From JBGSIZ01 sp041742255 (GTDB taxonomy: Bacteria > Pseudomonadota > Alphaproteobacteria > Rhodobacterales > Rhodobacteraceae), in the NCBI GenBank assembly GCA_041742255.1, contig JBGSIZ010000173.1, positions 1-7,048 on the forward strand: a DNA stretch of 7,048 bases. The letters run 5' to 3'. The notes beneath the pieces are model-generated. The model worked only from the letters and a program-made list of their open reading frames with translations. It made no database searches and was not told the origin of the DNA. Numbering within the stretch: position 1 is the stretch's first letter; each line of letters begins with the position of its first letter. This document shows positions 5,769-7,048 of the stretch, one piece after another. The position numbers and the translations under genes were made by a program.

Positions 5769-6835
5769 GATGCGGTCCTTTGCCGGGGATGATGTTCCGG
5801 GATATTCTCTGGCAAAGAAGTGTATATTTTCCGAATTTCCGCGATCGCGACATCAAATGCGACCACACATTTTGGATCAAAATGGAGGCCTGATTGACGC
5901 AATATCTCGGCATGGGCCGCATCAAAGGGCCACGCCGGTTTATAGACCCGCGCAGAACACAGCGCGTCAAAGACATCCGCCACCGCCACGATCCGCGCAG
6001 AGAGCGGAATATCCTCGCCCGAGAGCCCGGTTCCGTACCCCGTTCCGTCCCATTTTTCGTGGTGATACAGGGCAATTTCATGGGCCATGCGCAACAGCTC
6101 GCTTTCGCCATCCTGTAGAATGCGCGCGCCAATATCCGTATGACCCCGAATTTCGGCCATCTCGGCGTCGGTCAATCGCCCGGGTTTGTTCAAGACGCTG
6201 TCGCTGATCCCGATCTTGCCCGTGTCGTGAAGCGGTGTTGCGAGGTAAATCGTCCGGCAAAACTCTGGCCCCATGCCCAGACTGCGCGCAATCAATTCGG
6301 CCAGCGTCGCGACCCGGGAAATGTGTTCGCCTGTGGACCCGTCCCGCGTTTCGATGGCGCGGGACAACCGCCAGATCAATTCTTCTTCGCGTTCGGCCAG
6401 TTTGCGCGTGGCGCGCTGCACCTCGTGCGCCAGATGGCGCGCACGGTCCATCAACACAACCTGAGCCTCGCGCAGCAAAAGTAGATTGCGCACCCGCAGG
6501 CGCAATTCATCGGGGTCAAAGGGTTTGTTGAGGAAATCGGTGGCCCCCGCCTCCACCGCCGCAAGCCGCAGGTCGCGGGCGTTGTCGGCGGTCAACATGA
6601 TCACCGGAACATGTTCATAAGACCGCAGTTGCCGCACCTTTTCCAGACATTCGATGCCGTTCATGTCCGTCATGCGGTAGTCAACCAACACGATGTCAAA
6701 CGTGACCTGACCACAGCGGGCAAGGGCGGCGCGTGGGTCCGCGAAACACTCGACCTCGTATTTCGGGTCGCGCGACAATACGGCCTTGATTACGCTCAGG
6801 CTGATTGTTTCGTCATCAATCACACAAATTCGCAC
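5765..6835 (-). CDS. REC-HD-GYP response regulator, c-di-GMP phosphodiesterase
   Basis: 356 residues from GTG at 6835. AAAAGGGG lies 5 bases upstream and the receiver domain starts at once (RICVIDDE). ATGs at 6889 and 6853 would add 18 or 6 residues without a comparable ribosome-binding site. The receiver domain has D7/D8, phospho-acceptor D52 in LVDYRM, T82 and K104. A coiled-coil linker (about 119-157) leads to the HD-GYP domain, with H171 in GEHISRV, H203-D204 in HDTGKIG, H232, H258-H259 in HHEKWDG, and D287. These are the metal and catalytic positions of the family, which hydrolyses cyclic-di-GMP in the cytoplasm. The signature GYP is GYG here (266-268, codons TAC-GGA). The architecture is that of RpfG. 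It is the first gene of the operon and the probable target of the hybrid kinase encoded last. Phosphodiesterase activity is predicted only. Confidence 0.94.
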   Translation of the reverse strand: MRICVIDDETISLSVIKAVLSRDPKYEVECFADPRAALARCGQVTFDIVLVDYRMTDMNGIECLEKVRQLRSYEHVPVIMLTADNARDLRLAAVEAGATDFLNKPFDPDELRLRVRNLLLLREAQVVLMDRARHLAHEVQRATRKLAEREEELIWRLSRAIETRDGSTGEHISRVATLAELIARSLGMGPEFCRTIYLATPLHDTGKIGISDSVLNKPGRLTDAEMAEIRGHTDIGARILQDGESELLRMAHEIALYHHEKWDGTGYGTGLSGEDIPLSARIVAVADVFDALCSARVYKPAWPFDAAHAEILRQSGLHFDPKCVVAFDVAIAEIRKIYTSLPENIPEHHPRQRTAS

Positions 6836-6913
6836 AATGACCCCTTTTGGCATATCACGTCGATACGACGCTGGACCACGGGCCTGCATAGGGACACATG
6901 CGTCATCCGTTCA

Positions 6914-6941
6914 ATTCCAAAGACTTGCGGAATTTAGTCAA
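6914..6941 (-). promoter_or_regulatory. Possible promoter of the signalling operon
   Basis: On the minus strand TTGACT (6941-6936) is followed, after 16 bases, by TGGAAT (6919-6914). This is a good -35 but a weak -10 for a sigma-70 promoter. It lies in the only intergenic gap upstream of the operon, between the neighbour's terminator and the HD-GYP start, which is where a promoter is expected. It would leave a 5' leader of about 70 bases. Confidence 0.35.
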
Positions 6942-6964
6942 AGTTTTCGCATTGAAAGCGGCGC

Positions 6965-7002
6965 ATAAAAACAGTCAGGCCCGCAGGGGTCCGCGGGCCT
7001 GA
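6965..7002 (-). terminator. Intrinsic terminator of the upstream minus-strand gene
   Basis: A perfect 10-bp stem, TCAGGCCCGC (6975-6984) and GCGGGCCTGA (6993-7002), encloses an 8-base loop. Read on the minus strand, the stem is followed by ACTGTTTTTAT, giving the U-run of a rho-independent terminator. On the plus strand no T-run follows. It lies 23 bases after the TAA of the gene entering from the right edge and separates that gene from the signalling operon. Confidence 0.85.
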
Positions 7003-7025
7003 TCGTGTCAATTCAACTCGAATTG

Positions 7026-7048
7026 TTACTTCTTTTCAATCAGATCGT
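7026..7048 (-). CDS. C-terminal end of an unidentified gene
   Basis: The minus strand at the window edge gives ...DLIEKK followed by TAA at 7028-7026. A strong intrinsic terminator on the same strand begins 23 bases later, as expected just after a real gene. Only six complete codons are visible, so no identity can be given. Confidence 0.5.

Noticed and set aside
5572..6207. Second 211-codon plus-strand frame
   Set aside because: It is antisense to the HD-GYP C-terminus and the exported protein; the composition is arginine/proline-rich as in reverse frames of GC-rich genes.
1..7048. CRISPR array, riboswitch, prophage or toxin-antitoxin module
   Set aside because: No regularly spaced direct repeats, phage genes or paired small genes were found. 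The only mobile content is IS3-type debris.

Overview
The window reads as chromosomal DNA of an alphaproteobacterium, most likely of the Rhodobacterales/Roseobacter type. This is an inference from GC-rich coding sequence, codon use, and the style of the TPR-sulfotransferase, the hybrid kinase and the HD-GYP regulator. No marker gene fixes the taxon.

Layout. (1) Positions 1-1680 (+) hold the 3' part of a TPR-repeat sulfotransferase whose start lies before the window. (2) A complete tRNA-Ser(CGA) with encoded CCA follows 23 bases later (1704-1793). (3) From about 1941 to 2780 there is a graveyard of IS3-family insertion sequences: an OrfB C-terminal remnant on the minus strand with two frameshifts; an OrfB catalytic-core remnant on the plus strand with an in-frame stop; a left IS end with an OrfA N-terminus; and an OrfB C-terminal remnant with one frameshift. 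The core and the last remnant look like two halves of one transposase gene split by the third fragment. None can encode an active transposase. (4) Positions 2781-3073 hold only a 39-codon reading frame resembling the C-terminus of a metal ABC-transporter permease, plus non-coding spacer. (5) Positions 3074-6835 (all minus) are a tight three-gene operon. (6) At the right edge, the last codons of another minus-strand gene and its intrinsic terminator insulate the operon from its neighbour.

The operon is the most interesting part. In transcription order it encodes a cytoplasmic REC-HD-GYP response regulator (predicted cyclic-di-GMP phosphodiesterase), a small exported protein of the sulfite-oxidase-like/COG3915 type with no cysteine in its mature part, and a membrane hybrid kinase with HisKA, HATPase, REC and HPt modules. 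The first two genes overlap by 4 bases (ATGA) and the second and third are 1 base apart, so the three are probably translationally coupled. The simplest model is that the exported protein helps sense something in the periplasm, the kinase runs a His-Asp-His phosphorelay, and the HD-GYP protein is the output that changes cyclic-di-GMP. The HD-GYP protein keeps its metal-ligand residues but has GYG in place of the signature GYP.
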